In this document: positions 49,799 to 61,800 of the stretch, in pieces
Layout: every line of letters begins with the position of its first letter
Numbering within the stretch: the stretch's first letter is position 1
NCBI RefSeq assembly: GCF_009017415.1
Contig: NC_092410.1
Span: 1,364,001 to 1,428,000, forward strand
From: Aspergillus flavus
Taxonomy: Eukaryota; Ascomycota; Eurotiomycetes; Eurotiales; Aspergillaceae
DNA: 64,000 bases
Direction: 5' to 3'
The notes under the pieces: model-generated
The model's database searches: none
What the model saw: only the letters and a program-made list of their open reading frames with translations
Told to the model about the DNA's origin: nothing
Program-made: the position numbers and the translations under genes

Positions 49799-51732
49799 CT
49801 ATTTCTTATCCTGAGGTGGTATTCCGTTCCTATCAAAGGATAGAATATCTGGGAGATCTTTGATATCTGTCGTCTCATTCGTGTTGACTTCCACAAGACG
49901 CACGGCTTCTAAATGGAGCGCCCCCACTGCCAATGGAAGCAGCTTTAGTTCGGTCGCAAAACATGTTCCGGGTAGAAGTGGACTATTCAAACATCGAGTT
50001 AGTCTACCTGTAATAGAAGTAGATCAGTTGTGTAGTTAGGTAAGACTTACCCGACTCGAAGATCCGTGCTCAAACAGACCAGCTCTGCCTCTTGCCCTGC
50101 CACACTCTTCTGCATGGCATGAACGATATTATCATCCGTCACGGCTTCGGCAACTTGATCCTCCCGCCGACTCGTGAGCGATGAAGACGATGGTCGGGCT
50201 ACGTGACTTCTTGGATCGGCTCGCTTCCTTCGTGGAATGGCATTCAAAGCGAATTTACGAGATGTTGCTGACCGATTGACGATAAAAACATTCCAAGCGA
50301 AGGGTTTCCCGACCACCACACTAGCAGGGCCAGAAAAGGACACGGTCACTCCCATATCCGCTACAGAGTACGCCCTTTCTCGGAAGGAGCTTCTGCTAGG
50401 GGGCCCTCCGGTTGCAGTATTGGATTGATTCGGCGTCATGGGAAGACTAGCCGGCCGGTTGGTCCGTTGCAAAGCCTGACTCGGTCCACCAAACGTAGGG
50501 TTGAGGGCCATAGAGAAATCAACATTTGTCCTCCATTGCATTAGAATCCGCGGGCTGCAATTGGGTGAGAGTTTAATAATGGCCTCCAACCGGATGTCTA
50601 AGATGCTGACCATCACCGTTGTTGAGGGATTAGGATCTGGACCATATTCTGGCGTCAGTTTATATATCAAAGTAACGTCATCCCGTGGTCGACATGATAT
50701 CGGCGGAACTAGCCCAGACGCATCAGAGAGGGTTTCGATAGTCCCATCTGACATGTGAAGTTCTGCTTTATCGAAGACGACTTCACAATTGAGGAACGGT
50801 GTCACCTCGAAATCAAGACTTGCCACGGTTGTTGGCCGTCCCGAATAAGAGTTTAGCCGAGAGTATCGTATCCTTGCACTAGCTGCAGGCACAACTCGTA
50901 TCGGATGACCTGATTGTTGCTGGACGTTATAGATAGGATCTTCGCTGTATTGCGCCGGTACAACTCGTAGAAGTCTAGACGCTGGCAGAAAAGGATCCTT
51001 CTGCGGAAAAGCGTTATCAGACGACAATGGCTGCAGAATATTTATGGATGCAGGTATCAATGGCGGGAGATAGTCATCGTCGCGAGACTCCTGCTGTCGG
51101 CTTTCAGACGGGTTGAGGCTGACAGATGCAATAAACAGAAGAGAGGGGTGCTGAATACGTATACGAGGGCGTTCTGGCACGGTTAGTGAGATGACTCGTA
51201 GATATCAGACATAGCGGCCCATACTGAGAAATGTCTCAATGCTCCAGATCACGTAGACATGGTTACCACTTCCCGTCTCTCCTTCGAATTCATTCACCAC
51301 TACCAGCGGTTCTTCATCTCTCTTTACGACCCCTGAGAATATTAGGTCCCTAGTAGGTGTCGGGTTCTCAGCAACTGTTTCAGCCGGGTCGATGGCGAAG
51401 ACGTCGAGCTTCACTTCCAGGTGTTCAAGGTGGTATTTTAGGCTCGCCTGCGAGCAGTTGGAAAGTCTCAGAACGATGCGGGCGTTGCAGAACTCATCTG
51501 TATAAAACTGTCTATGAGTAAGAGACAGCTCGATTAGGATACCAGGTATATGCTTACCAAAGAACAGGAGTGAGCGCTGAGGTATGAATGAGAGAACAGA
51601 TGATAAGTCATCTGCTCCCCCTTCCAAGGCAGACGTCAGCGCCGCCTCCAGATCTATATCTGAAGCATGCGGGACAACTGTATCTAGCACAGAATGTCTT
51701 AGAAATTCCCCAGGGATTTCGAGGCTCGGCAT
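49799..51732 (-). CDS. trs65: TRAPPII complex subunit Trs65 (604 aa)
   Basis: Exons are 51225-51732, 50051-51173 and 49799-49982. Trs65 is a fungal subunit of the TRAPPII tether/Rab exchange complex at the late Golgi. Recognised from EFLRHSVLDTVVPHASD and FIPQRSLLFFG near the start, the KRPRIRIQHPSLLF immunoglobulin-like middle part and the C-terminal block STDLRVGPLLPGTCFATEL with AVRLVEV and DIKDLPDIL. Length fits the family. Start chosen at MPSLEIPGEFLRH; the longer frame upstream begins with TTG. Exon 1 contains a 46-nt stretch (51512-51557) with donor, branch point and acceptor signals whose removal would shift the frame, so it is read through here. It is divergent from prp40 with 289 bases between the ATGs. 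Confidence 0.88.
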
Positions 51733-52021
51733 TGTGAGAACAACTACCGCATGCCCATCTACCAAGTAGCGCTAGCAAGCGACACGGGACAATCACAAGA
51801 ATTAAAGCGAACTGCCCAATAGACTCTGTCAATGTACGTCCAATTTAAAAAGAGTTTCGAGGATTGTCGGAGATGATGCTCGGTGTATGAGTGCAGGTGC
51901 AAACAACGCAAACATCATTGGTGAAAGGAACGGCAGAGCTTCGGACGCTACTTTTTCGAGCTCCGCGCGTGTTCCATCTGAACGACAGCACTGTTCCTCT
52001 GGGGAACTACCCGCATACATT
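51733..52021. promoter_or_regulatory. compact divergent promoter, trs65 / prp40
   Basis: Only 289 bases separate the two start codons, so both promoters must share or abut here. An upstream ATG in frame with prp40 lies at 51887 without a stop between, giving a possible 45-residue longer Prp40. The extension has no resemblance to a domain. Confidence 0.5.
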
Positions 52022-54603
52022 ATGAATCCGATGAATGGCCCCGGGGCGCCTGCTCTTTGGCAGGAGGCTCGCAACGCCGATGGAAGGGTATACTACTACA
52101 ATGTCCAGACAAAAGCCACGCAATGGAATAAGCCCGTGGAGTTGATGACGCCCGTCGAGGTACGTTCTCTCCCATAATCTACGTTTATATCTATTAATTT
52201 GGTCTCCATTCGATAGCGTGCTCTGGCAAATCAACCATGGAAAGAGTATACTGCCGATGGTGGTCGAAAGTACTGGTACAATACGGAGACCAAGCAAAGC
52301 ACTTGGGAGATACCAGATGTCTATAAGAATGCTTTGGCGCAAGCTCAGACGGCCCAACCTCCGCCCGCAGCGTATGTCTTTTGACCTTAGAGCGTTTTAT
52401 ATATCTTTTTTCTCTTGGGTCATCACGTACTAACCTATGCGCATAGGGGGCCAACATTTGTCGCGGGCGGTGTTAGCTCGTTTTCCTCCTATCCACAGCA
52501 ACGTGAACGTGACGACTACGACCGAGGATATGGCGATCGGCGTGGTGGATATGGCTCCGGTGATGCCAATGGGCTTGTGGCTGCCCCTATGCTGGGGGCG
52601 ACTACAGAGCCAGAGTACAGTTCAGTTGAGGAGGCGGAAAATGCGTTCATGAAGATGCTCAGACGCCATAATGTACAACCGGATTGGTCTTGGGAGCAAA
52701 CTATTCGCGCAACGGTTAAAGATCCTCAGTACCGTGCTCTGAAAGACCCCAAAGACCGCAAGGCAGCCTTTGAAAAATACGCGGTCGAGGTTCGCATGCA
52801 GGAAAAGGATCGGGCGAAAGAAAGATTCGCTAAGCTCAGAGCAGATTTCAATACCATGCTGAAGCGTCATCCTGAAATCAAGCATTATAGTCGCTGGAAG
52901 ACCATTCGGCCGATTATTGAGGGTGAGACTATCTTCAGATCTACGGACGATGAGGATGAAAGGCGCCAACTCTTCGAGGAGTACATTCTTGAACTCAAGA
53001 AAGAACATGCTGAGAAGGAATCCGTTAAGCGTAAAGCTGCAATGGATGAACTAGTAAATATCCTGAAGTCACTCGAGCTCGAGCCGTACACACGGTGGTC
53101 TGAAGCGCATGCCATCATCCAGTCAAATGATCAGGTGCAAAATGACGATAAGTTCAAATCCCTCAGCAAGTCTGATATTTTAACTGTCTTTGAAAACCAT
53201 ATCAAGTCTCTTGAACGGGCATTCAACGATGCGCGTCAACAACAGAAAGCCGCAAAGGCAAGAAAAGAGCGTCATGCTCGTGAGCAGTTCACTGAACTTC
53301 TGAAAGAGCTGAGGTCTCAAGGCAAGATCAAGGCCGGCAGCAAATGGATGAACATCTACCCATTGATTAAGGAAGACCCACGTTATCTTGGAATCTTGGG
53401 TAATTCGGGTTCATCTCCCCTAGATCTCTTTTGGGATGTGGTTGAGGAAGAAGAGCGGTCACTTCGAGGCCCGCGAAATGATGTTTTGGATGTTCTTGAT
53501 GTGAGTGATCCTGACTTGTTTTTTATAGACTTGGTTTTCTAACACCCCATTCGCAGGACAAACGCTTCGATGTTACGCCCAAGACTACCTTCGAAGAATT
53601 CAATACCGTCGTGCTTGCTGATCGCCGCACAGCCAATCTTGATCAAGAGATCCTTCAGCTTATCTTCCAGCGCATTCAGGATAAAGCAATTCGACGGACT
53701 GAAGAGGAAAAGCATGCGGCCGACCGTCATCAGCGCCGTGCTGTTGATGCCTTACGCTCGCGAATCAAACGTCTGGAGCCTCCTGTCCGACCGACAGATA
53801 CTTGGGATCAAGTGCGGCCCAGAGTAGAAAAATACGAAGAGTATAAGGCCATCGATTCGGATGAACTTCGACAATCTGCCTTTGACAAGGTTATTCGCCG
53901 CCTCAAGGAGAAGGAAGAGGATACCGATCGGGACCGTGACCGAGATCGTGGTAGCCGACGCGATCATTATGACCGCAGTGACCGTGATCATCGTAGTTAT
54001 AGAGGCGAGAGGCGAGGAGCCTCTAGTCGTCTTAGTCGTACCCCAGAACCGGATGCCTACGAGGCAGACCGGCGTAAAGCCCAGGCAGACCGCGAGCGCT
54101 CCTACCGGAAGGTTAGTGGGCTCTCACCGGTGCGAGAGAGGCGAGAAGAGCGTGATCGAGAAAGGGACCGAGATAGGGATCGCTACCGCGAGCGTGACCG
54201 TGACCGCGAACGTGATCGTGATCGTGATCGCGATTGGGAACGTGAACGAAGCACTCGTTCTCTCAGCCACTATGACCGCGAACGCCGCGACCGAGAAGAA
54301 GAGCGTGAAAGACTCTATCGCACCCGCGGTGATCCACGGGGCAGTCGGGACGAACTGGACTACGGCGCGGACACTCGAAGTACCGTCAGCAATGACCGTA
54401 GGCGCAGGCGTGATAGCGACACGGAAAGCGTTGCCAGTCGCTCTGCCAAACGGTATCGTCGCGACAGCCGCGAACGGGAGCGCAGTGGAGGTCCCAAGCG
54501 TGAGAAAGACCGTCGCGAGCGCACCCCAGCCGTAGAGGAAGCAAAGAAGGAGGAGAAGGCCGTTCATTCTGGTAGTGAAGAAGGAGAGATCGAGGAAGAT
54601 TAA
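52022..54603 (+). CDS. prp40: U1 snRNP splicing factor Prp40 (797 aa)
   Basis: Exons are 52022-52159, 52217-52371, 52447-53500 and 53557-54603. Prp40 bridges the U1 snRNP at the 5' splice site to branch-point factors in early spliceosomes. Two WW domains come first: LWQEARNADGRVYYYN...W (about 11-38) and PWKEYTADGGRKYWYN...W (about 52-79). A glycine/arginine-rich linker and then a row of FF domains follow, starting at AENAFMKMLRRHNVQPDWSW and ending near residue 560. The last 220 residues are low-complexity Arg/Asp/Glu repeats (DRDRDR, RERDRDRE), nuclear-localising in appearance, and end in a GEIEED acidic tail. Start chosen at MNPMNGPGAP because WW1 follows at once, as in relatives; ATG 51887 is an alternative. 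Confidence 0.95.
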
Positions 54604-54824
54604 GTATTGTTAAGTATTATTATGAATGGGTATGCAGTTAGGAAGTCAATACATCAAGTCCAAGTGAACCAAAGGATTATAGGCACTAGCAATATCCTTA
54701 TTCTAGTCTCTTAACGTCAATACGTACACCGGATCATCCAGGACCCAGACCGTTGTCTCTCTTGCTGCTCGAGTATAATGCATAAGCTTAGACTTTTCAG
54801 CACTTCACAGTCGTAGCATATCTT

Positions 54825-54847
54825 AAAAAAAAAAAAAAAAAAAAAAA
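54825..54847. repeat. poly(A) tract, 23 nt
   Basis: Uninterrupted run of 23 A about 220 bases after the prp40 stop codon, the longest homopolymer in the window. Confidence 0.9.
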
Positions 54848-55567
54848 GAGAAAGGTGCCTCTTGCTACTATATCTATCTCGGTTTGTATCGACTAGTACT
54901 TTGAATTCAGATGCTAGCTATTCGATTGAGGCGGGAAGATATATATCGGGTTTCGTTGCTATCCGAGATATTTGAGCACTAACAAAGATGCCATCGAGGA
55001 CCTGTATGATGAAAAAAATAAAGCTTCATATATCAGGATTGTAATATCCAACTCTATTTGTATGATCAGAGATCTCCCAGAGGTCGTCGATTACTTAGGC
55101 CCATTCCCGCTCAAAAATACTGACGACCTTCTGCAAGGGCACTTGGGATACAAAAGATCTACTCCGCGAGGTTCACACAGTTACTTAACTATCTCACATT
55201 CTTACCTAATCAGTAAATCTGGCGTATCTAGTATCACACGCAAATTGCAACAAGTGAACACGACTTCATTCGACTACCATGTATACAATACGAGTAGGAG
55301 TAACAAGGCCGCGCACAGACAAGTGAAGAATATGGACTTTGGTCAGCTATCTTGACCTATATCCAGTCCCTTTGCCTTCGCTGAATCATCTACATGCCGG
55401 TCAAGTGACCATCTATGCCATAAAATCATCAAAACTTTTGACAATCGCAACTCCGCATGATCACGCCATCCAAAAGACCATTACCCAAAAATCCCCCATT
55501 TGAACTAGGGTCCTATGTCTCCCCGTACGAACATGGTGAAGACAAAAAGTAAATTTAGCGGACAGAG

Positions 55568-55590
55568 GTGTGGGTGTGGGTGTGGGTGTG
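55568..55590. repeat. short tandem repeat (GTGTGG)n
   Basis: About four near-perfect GTGTGG units in intergenic DNA. The array is too short and isolated to suggest a telomeric origin. Confidence 0.8.
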
Positions 55591-55658
55591 AGAAGGACAA
55601 CAATGAGAGATGACAACCGGACGCAGCGAAGCAGACTGGAACAGGTAGACCACCGGCC

Positions 55659-55973
55659 CTAGTCATTGTTGTCTTCTTCATCGTCTTCCTCCTCCGAAGC
55701 ACCATCCATATCACCAAGAGGGCGCACACCACGAAGACGGCGCCGCCTAGTTTGAGTTGAAGCCTTGGTAACGCCGGAAAACGCCACTAACCGAAGGTCC
55801 CTCCGTTTCCCGCGACGTCGATCTTGCCGCCGGCGGGAGTCGCGATCATCATAATCTCTATGACGGTCGCGGTCATGCTTCCCTGGGACAACCTTTTCAA
55901 CTCTCTTCCTCCAGGAAGAACTAAGGAGATGAATGTCAGTATAGAATTCATGTGCAACACGAGCTGAAGAGAC
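55659..55973 (-). other. unassigned Arg/Asp-rich open frame with acidic end, next to rli1
   Basis: Minus-strand frame of 104 codons without an upstream ATG. It begins inside the last rli1 intron, overlaps the last rli1 exon in another frame and continues past the rli1 stop. Its translation is strongly biased: KHDRDRHRDYDDRDSRRR, then RRRRLRGVRPLGDMDGASEE and an Asp/Glu-rich end before TAG. A 45-nt segment inside it (GTTAGT...AACTAG) looks like an intron and is a multiple of three. This could be an alternative 3' exon of rli1, the end of another transcript, or a relic. I do not assign a function. Confidence 0.35.
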
Positions 55974-58145
55974 TTACGTAGTTGCCACTCAACTTCTGTT
56001 CCTGGTCCATCTGACTCTGGTACTTGTTGATACGAGGGCGGTAACTGTTGGGATCACGACGGAAAGTAACATCCAGGCTCTGCAAGAAACTATTGCAGCC
56101 GGTAACCAGAGATTCGGGAGCGTTGGCGTGCGCATCGATGGAAGGCTTGCCGTCGAAAACAATGACTCTGTCAGCTAGATAAGTAGACATGATAAAATCG
56201 TGCTCGACAATGAAAGCGGTCTTTTTGGTGTGCATGATGAAACGCTTGATCACCCTCGCGGCCACGATACGCTGCTCGGAGTCGAGATAAGCACTAGGCT
56301 CGTCAATCAGGTAAATGTCGGCGGGGATTCCAAGAGCCAGGACGATAGCAACACGCTGCAATTCACCACCAGACAGGTTCTGAACCTCCTGGTCAATGAA
56401 ATCGTCGATCTTAAGGGGCTTGTATACATCGGTCTGGAACTGTGGCGACAGGAAAGCAGCCTTGATACGCTTGAAGAACAACTGGCGGACAGTGCCTTGG
56501 AACTTGGGGGTAATCTTCTGAGGCTTCATGCTGATGTTCAACTTGGGCACCGTAACACCGTTATCGGGCTTCTCGGCGCCAGCGAGCATCTTACAGAAAG
56601 TGGTCTTGCCGGTACCATTCTCTCCCATCATGACGACAATCTCCGAGTCTGTGAAGTTGCCGGCATCAATCTTCAAGTGGAAGTTACCAAGAGTTTTCTC
56701 CATGCTTGGATAAGTGAAAGCACGGTCCCTGTTAACCAGGAATTCATCACCTGCCTCGGCGAGACGGAAAGTAAGAGATTCCTCTCGGAAACGGAGGTTC
56801 TCAGTCGGGATATGACCATCCAAGAAGATATTGATACCTTCGCGAACTGAAGAGGGCAATGTGACCACACCATAAACCGCAGGTCTTCCGTAAAGCACGC
56901 AAACAAAATCGGAAAGGTAATCAAGGACAGCCAGATCGTGCTCAACAACGATAACATAGTCGTCGGGTCGCAGAAGCTCTCGGATTGTACGGGCCGCAGC
57001 GAGACGCTGTTTGACGTCAAGATAAGAAGACGGTTCATCAAACATGTAACTATAACTCTGTCAGAACCAAGGTCACCAGGATAAAACCGGGCAAATCAGC
57101 CTTACACGTCAGCCTTTTGCACGCAGACCAGACCAATGGCGAATCGCTGAAGCTCTCCTCCAGAAAGATGACCAATGTCACGTCCTCGAACTTGGCGAAG
57201 CTCTGCGAAAAGTCCTTGTTAGTGATAAAACGAGTCAAGCGTGTACATTATACATACCAAGTACATCAAGAATATGCTCCATGTTGTCCATTTGAGCACG
57301 AGCTTTGATGAGGTCGCCAACGTTCTGGACTGGACCCTTCACTGCTCTAGGGATCTGGTCGACATACTGAGGCTTCACAACGGCCTTCAGGTCATCTTCC
57401 AGCACTTTGGTAAAATAGTCTGCATGATATTAGCAACCGTTGTTTTCTTCATTCGCGGCTTCAGAAGGAAACGTACTCTGCAGTTCGGAACCACGGAAAT
57501 ACTTCAAGATCTCTTCCCAGTCAGGAGGGTTGTCATAACGTCCAAGGTTAGGCTTCAGCTTGCCGCTAAGAATCTTCAGAGCGGTACTCTTTCCGATACC
57601 GTTTGTGCCGACGAGACCAAGGACCTGTCCGGGACGGGGCATGGGAAGTCGGTGAAGCTTGAAACTGTTCGCGGAGTAACGGTGGGTGACCTGGGTTTCC
57701 AGGTTGGTGGGCAAGTTGATAATATGAATCGCACCGAAAGGACATTTCTTAGGACAGATACCGCAACCGATACAGAGGCGCTCGGAGATGAAGGCGATCT
57801 TCGATTCGGGAGTGACTTCGATACAAAGCTTACCCGTACGGACGACGGGGCAAGACTTTTTACATTCCTGGCGACATTTCTGCGAATATATGAGTATCAC
57901 TCTGTAAATGAATATAGAAAACAGGTGTGTATCGTGTACCTTCGGTTTGCACTGATTGAGTGAAACAAGCATGCGTGAGCAAAAAAAGTCGTATACCTAT
58001 ATAATCGACAGCGGGGCACTTTCGAACTTACTTTGTCACTGTTGACAATAGCAATTCTATAAGAAAAATCGTATTAGAAAACGCTTTTATATATACGACG
58101 TGAATCACACCGCAAGGGACCATACCTGGTAAGCTTGTCAGACAT
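55897..58145 (-). CDS. rli1: Rli1/ABCE1 ribosome-recycling ATPase (604 aa)
   Basis: Eight exons: 58126-58145, 58032-58056, 57940-57951 (12 nt), 57477-57879, 57258-57419, 57106-57202, 55978-57049 and 55897-55920. Rli1 splits ribosomes after termination and is an essential iron-sulfur ABC protein of the cytosol. The N-terminus carries two 4Fe-4S motifs ([15 protein letters not shown] and [12 protein letters not shown]). NBD1 has GTNGIGKST (about 112) and LSGGELQR; the hinge-linked NBD2 has GENGTGKTT and LSGGELQR, both with intact Walker B ([20 protein letters not shown]). The end SGNY-FFLEEES matches the conserved family terminus, which fixes the last 24-nt exon. The 12-nt exon supplies CKPK, including the first cluster cysteine. 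It is divergent from chd1. Confidence 0.96.
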
Positions 58146-58823
58146 GGTGCCTGTTCAAGTTGTATTGACGCGCAAAATGGGTAGACTGATGGCTATATGT
58201 ATAAGTAGATGCAAGAACAATGCCCACAGTGGAGTGGTCTCTACCGGGCAGAAAAGTTGACACTGCTCCAGTCGTGCTGGCAGAAGGCAAGAAACACCAG
58301 ATAACTGCGCGAGCAGATTGCCAGCAGGTACTGAAGGGGAGGAAAGGACAGTGCTGAAAGGCCTCGAGAAAGAGGGGCTTGGAGAAGAAAACTATGTCAG
58401 GCATTGTGGGCAACCGTTCCTGCCTCAGGCAGAAAGCATGACTGCATTATTTCCTCTCCTTATGATTGGTGAGTGGATGAGTCCCCCGATCTTTCTCTGG
58501 AAAATCATACGATCCGCCAGACTGAAGCACGTGATAAACCGGCGCCGTGAAGCCTATTGGAGTCTCGCTTGTGCTGGCGCTAAGCCACACAGAGGATGGT
58601 GGGCTGTGACGGCCTGAAGGATCAGGCTGCCGGCCAATCCCTTCACGGAGACTTGCTCACCTCCAGCCGACGTACAACTCTCTTTCTACTCCCTCATCAT
58701 ATTCTCAGCGGTCTTCATTTCTCGCCCTCTCCACCACTTCATCCCCCCCCTCTTCCCCACCTCGCTCCTTTCCTTTTTCACCATTATTTCCCTCAATTTA
58801 TCCTGCCTTGGGGTCACCAAGCT
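58146..58823. other. divergent promoter region, rli1 / chd1
   Basis: No gene is seen. From about 58670 the plus strand is strongly pyrimidine-rich (CT runs, an 8-C tract near 58745), typical of a fungal core promoter and leader; it leads straight into the proposed chd1 start. Confidence 0.6.
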
Positions 58824-61800
58824 ATGGATTGTGAGTATTTTATTCTTCTTTTCTAACCTTTTCAAACGTGTCCTGGTACTGGCGGCTGGGGTACTTCTCC
58901 ACGGTCTCGACCCACCGAGAAACACAAGAATTCCTCTCCATATCTTATGTTGAGGTTCTCTGAATTCCTTTGGTCAAGGTCTGGATGTAGCTCTCCTCCT
59001 GGGTTTGGTTTTGCCTACGAAATTGTCCCTACATCTATAATACTCACATCAACCCTCTTCGTCGCGTTTCATCAGAGCTTCCATCAAAAATAACATCCGT
59101 GCATCATATCCTGCCTCCTACCTGATTGTCTTGACTTTCGAGCTTCTAAATATTGGAAACTGAGTCGCGTACTGCTGTTTTATGCCACGCTGTATCTTTC
59201 ATCCCTCGCCAGGCCCGTCCTGAGCTTCAATGCTAATGTCTCTTCTCACATAGCTACTAGCATGGTGATCCCATCTACCTCGGAGCCCTCGACTGTGATG
59301 GCTTTCGCCAATGGTCATCCGGCCTCGCCTGCCTCCGACACTGTCAGCTTTGGGAATGAGCCTTTAGCTAGTGATGGTGACAGCAACATGTTCGATTCTG
59401 TTGACAACCACGTCGTTTCCGACTCTTCCCCGGATCCTGACGCCGCGGACGAGTCCTTTAACGCCGACTCCCCTGATGCAGAAGGGTACGAGGATGATTC
59501 TGCAATGGAGGACAACGCGAAGGACAGTAGCCAGTCCAGCAGCGAAAATTCTTCATCATCTGAATCCGGTCGGGGAACAAAACGGAAATCATCCTCGGTC
59601 AACGAATCGGACTATATCAGACAGAATCCAGATCTGTACGGACTTCGCCGTAGTGGACGCGCTCGTACGACACGTCAGGTAGCCCAGTCTCTCTCAGACT
59701 CAGACTCGGATGCAGTGGCGCCTCGCTCAAAGCGTCGGCGCCCTGTGGCTTCACAACAAACCTCCAAGCGCCCCTCCCGCTCCGCAACCCAGTCCTCATT
59801 CTCGGAAGATTCAGAAACATCCGAATCCGAATACGGGGGCAGTCGTTCCCGTACAAGCAAGACGAAACGTCGCCGACAACAGGCGTCAGCTAGCGCACCT
59901 TCCCATGCCGAGGTCCGCTTCTCGACAAGAAATGCTGCTAGGGTCTCCACATACAATGAGGACGATGATGACTCAATGTTCGAGGATGACCCAGATGAAT
60001 TAATGCAGAATTACTGGGTGAATGCAGTGGAAGATGATCGTCCTGCCGTGGATATTGTTCTCAACCACCGTCTGAAAGCAGGTGTAGACTCTAGTAATAC
60101 CGACCTCGATCGTCATGACTTCGAGTTCTACATAAAATGGCAAGGCAAATCCCACTACCACGCAACATGGGAAACTGCCGAGTCTCTTGCAAACTGCCGC
60201 AGCACGCGCCGCCTTGACAATTACATCCGAAAGGTCCTGTATGAAGACATTCGTTTGAGGCAAGACGAGGATGTAGCCCCTGAGGATCGAGAAAAGTGGA
60301 ACCTTGACCGCGAAAGAGACGTAGATGCTATCGAGGATTACAAACAGGTTGAGCGAGTCATTGCTACGCGGGAAGGCGACGAGGGGACCGAATACCTCGT
60401 GAAATGGAAACGCCTCTTTTACGACTCCTGCACGTGGGAAAACGAGGAGCTCGTTAGTGAAATCGCTCAGTGCGAAATAGATCGCTTTTTAAATCGTTCC
60501 TCTCGGCCTCCTGTCTCCGATAAGTCGGAGTCCAACCCTGCCAGCCGAAAATCATTTGAAGCCATCAAAGGTACCCCAAGTTTCCTGCGCAACGGCGAGT
60601 TGAAGGAGTTTCAGGTTAAGGGTGTCAATTTCATGGCCTTCAACTGGGTCAAAAACCGCAACGTCGTTCTTGCCGACGAAATGGGTTTAGGTAAAACTGT
60701 ACAGACTGTTTCATTCATTAACTGGCTGCGACATGTTAGACGCCAACAAGGGCCCTTTGTGGTCGTCGTCCCCTTGTCTACCATGCCGTCTTGGGCGGAG
60801 ACGTTTGATAACTGGACGCCCGACCTAAATTATGTTGTCTACAACGGTAATGAAGCCGCTCGTACAGTTTTACGAGAGCACGAGCTCATGATTGATGGCA
60901 ATCCTCGACGGCCGAAGTTCAATGTCCTCCTAACAACCTATGAATATGTTCTCCTAGACTCCTCTTTCCTGAGCCAATTCAAATGGCAATTCATGGCTAT
61001 CGATGAGGCACATCGACTCAAGAATCGTGAATCTCAGCTATATGCAAAGCTCCTCGAGTTTAGGTCTCCTGCTCGGCTCCTTATTACCGGTACACCTATT
61101 CAGAACAACCTCGCTGAACTTTCTGCCCTTTTGGACTTCTTAAATCCTGGCCTGGTTGACATAGATGCCGACATGGACTTGAACGCGGAGGCTGCCTCTC
61201 AGAAGCTTGCGGAATTGACTAAGGCCATACAACCCTTTATGCTTCGGCGAACAAAATCTAAAGTCGAATCAGACCTGCCTCCCAAGGTGGAAAAGATCAT
61301 TCGAGTAGAGCTGTCGGATGTTCAGCTGGAGTATTATAAGAACATTCTTACGAAAAACTATGCTGCGCTGAACGATGGCGCTAAGGGCCAAAAGCAGTCC
61401 CTCTTGAACATTATGATGGAACTGAAGAAAGCCAGTAACCACCCTTTCATGTTTCCGAATGCCGAAGCGAAGATTTTGGACGGTAGCACTCGCCGAGAGG
61501 ATGTGTTGAGAGCTATGATCACCAGCAGTGGCAAGATGATGCTTCTCGACCAGCTCTTGGCAAAGTTGAAACGTGACGGTCATCGTGTCTTAATCTTCAG
61601 TCAAATGGTAAAAATGCTTGATCTTCTTGGCGAGTATATGGAGTTTCGTGGCTATACGTATCAGCGGCTTGACGGAACGATCCCGGCGGCCTCTCGTCGC
61701 CTGGCCATTGAGCATTACAATGCCCCTGGAAGCAGTGATTTCGCCTTCATTCTCTCTACACGAGCAGGTGGTCTGGGAATTAACCTCATGACTGCTGATA

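Larger units (their letters stand above)
54604..55658. other. intergenic region downstream of prp40
   Basis: No supportable gene. It holds the 23-A tract at 54825-54847 and a GTGTGG short tandem repeat near 55568-55590. A plus-strand frame at 54972-55355 lacks an ATG start and any domain. Confidence 0.55.

Noticed and set aside
51887..52021. In-frame upstream ATG extending Prp40 by 45 residues
   Set aside because: WW1 follows closely after the downstream ATG, as in relatives. The extension occupies the tiny divergent promoter and shows no domain. Kept as an alternative only.
54972..55355. 127-aa plus-strand frame downstream of prp40
   Set aside because: It starts with TTG, not ATG, has no domain and lies in AT-rich intergenic DNA.
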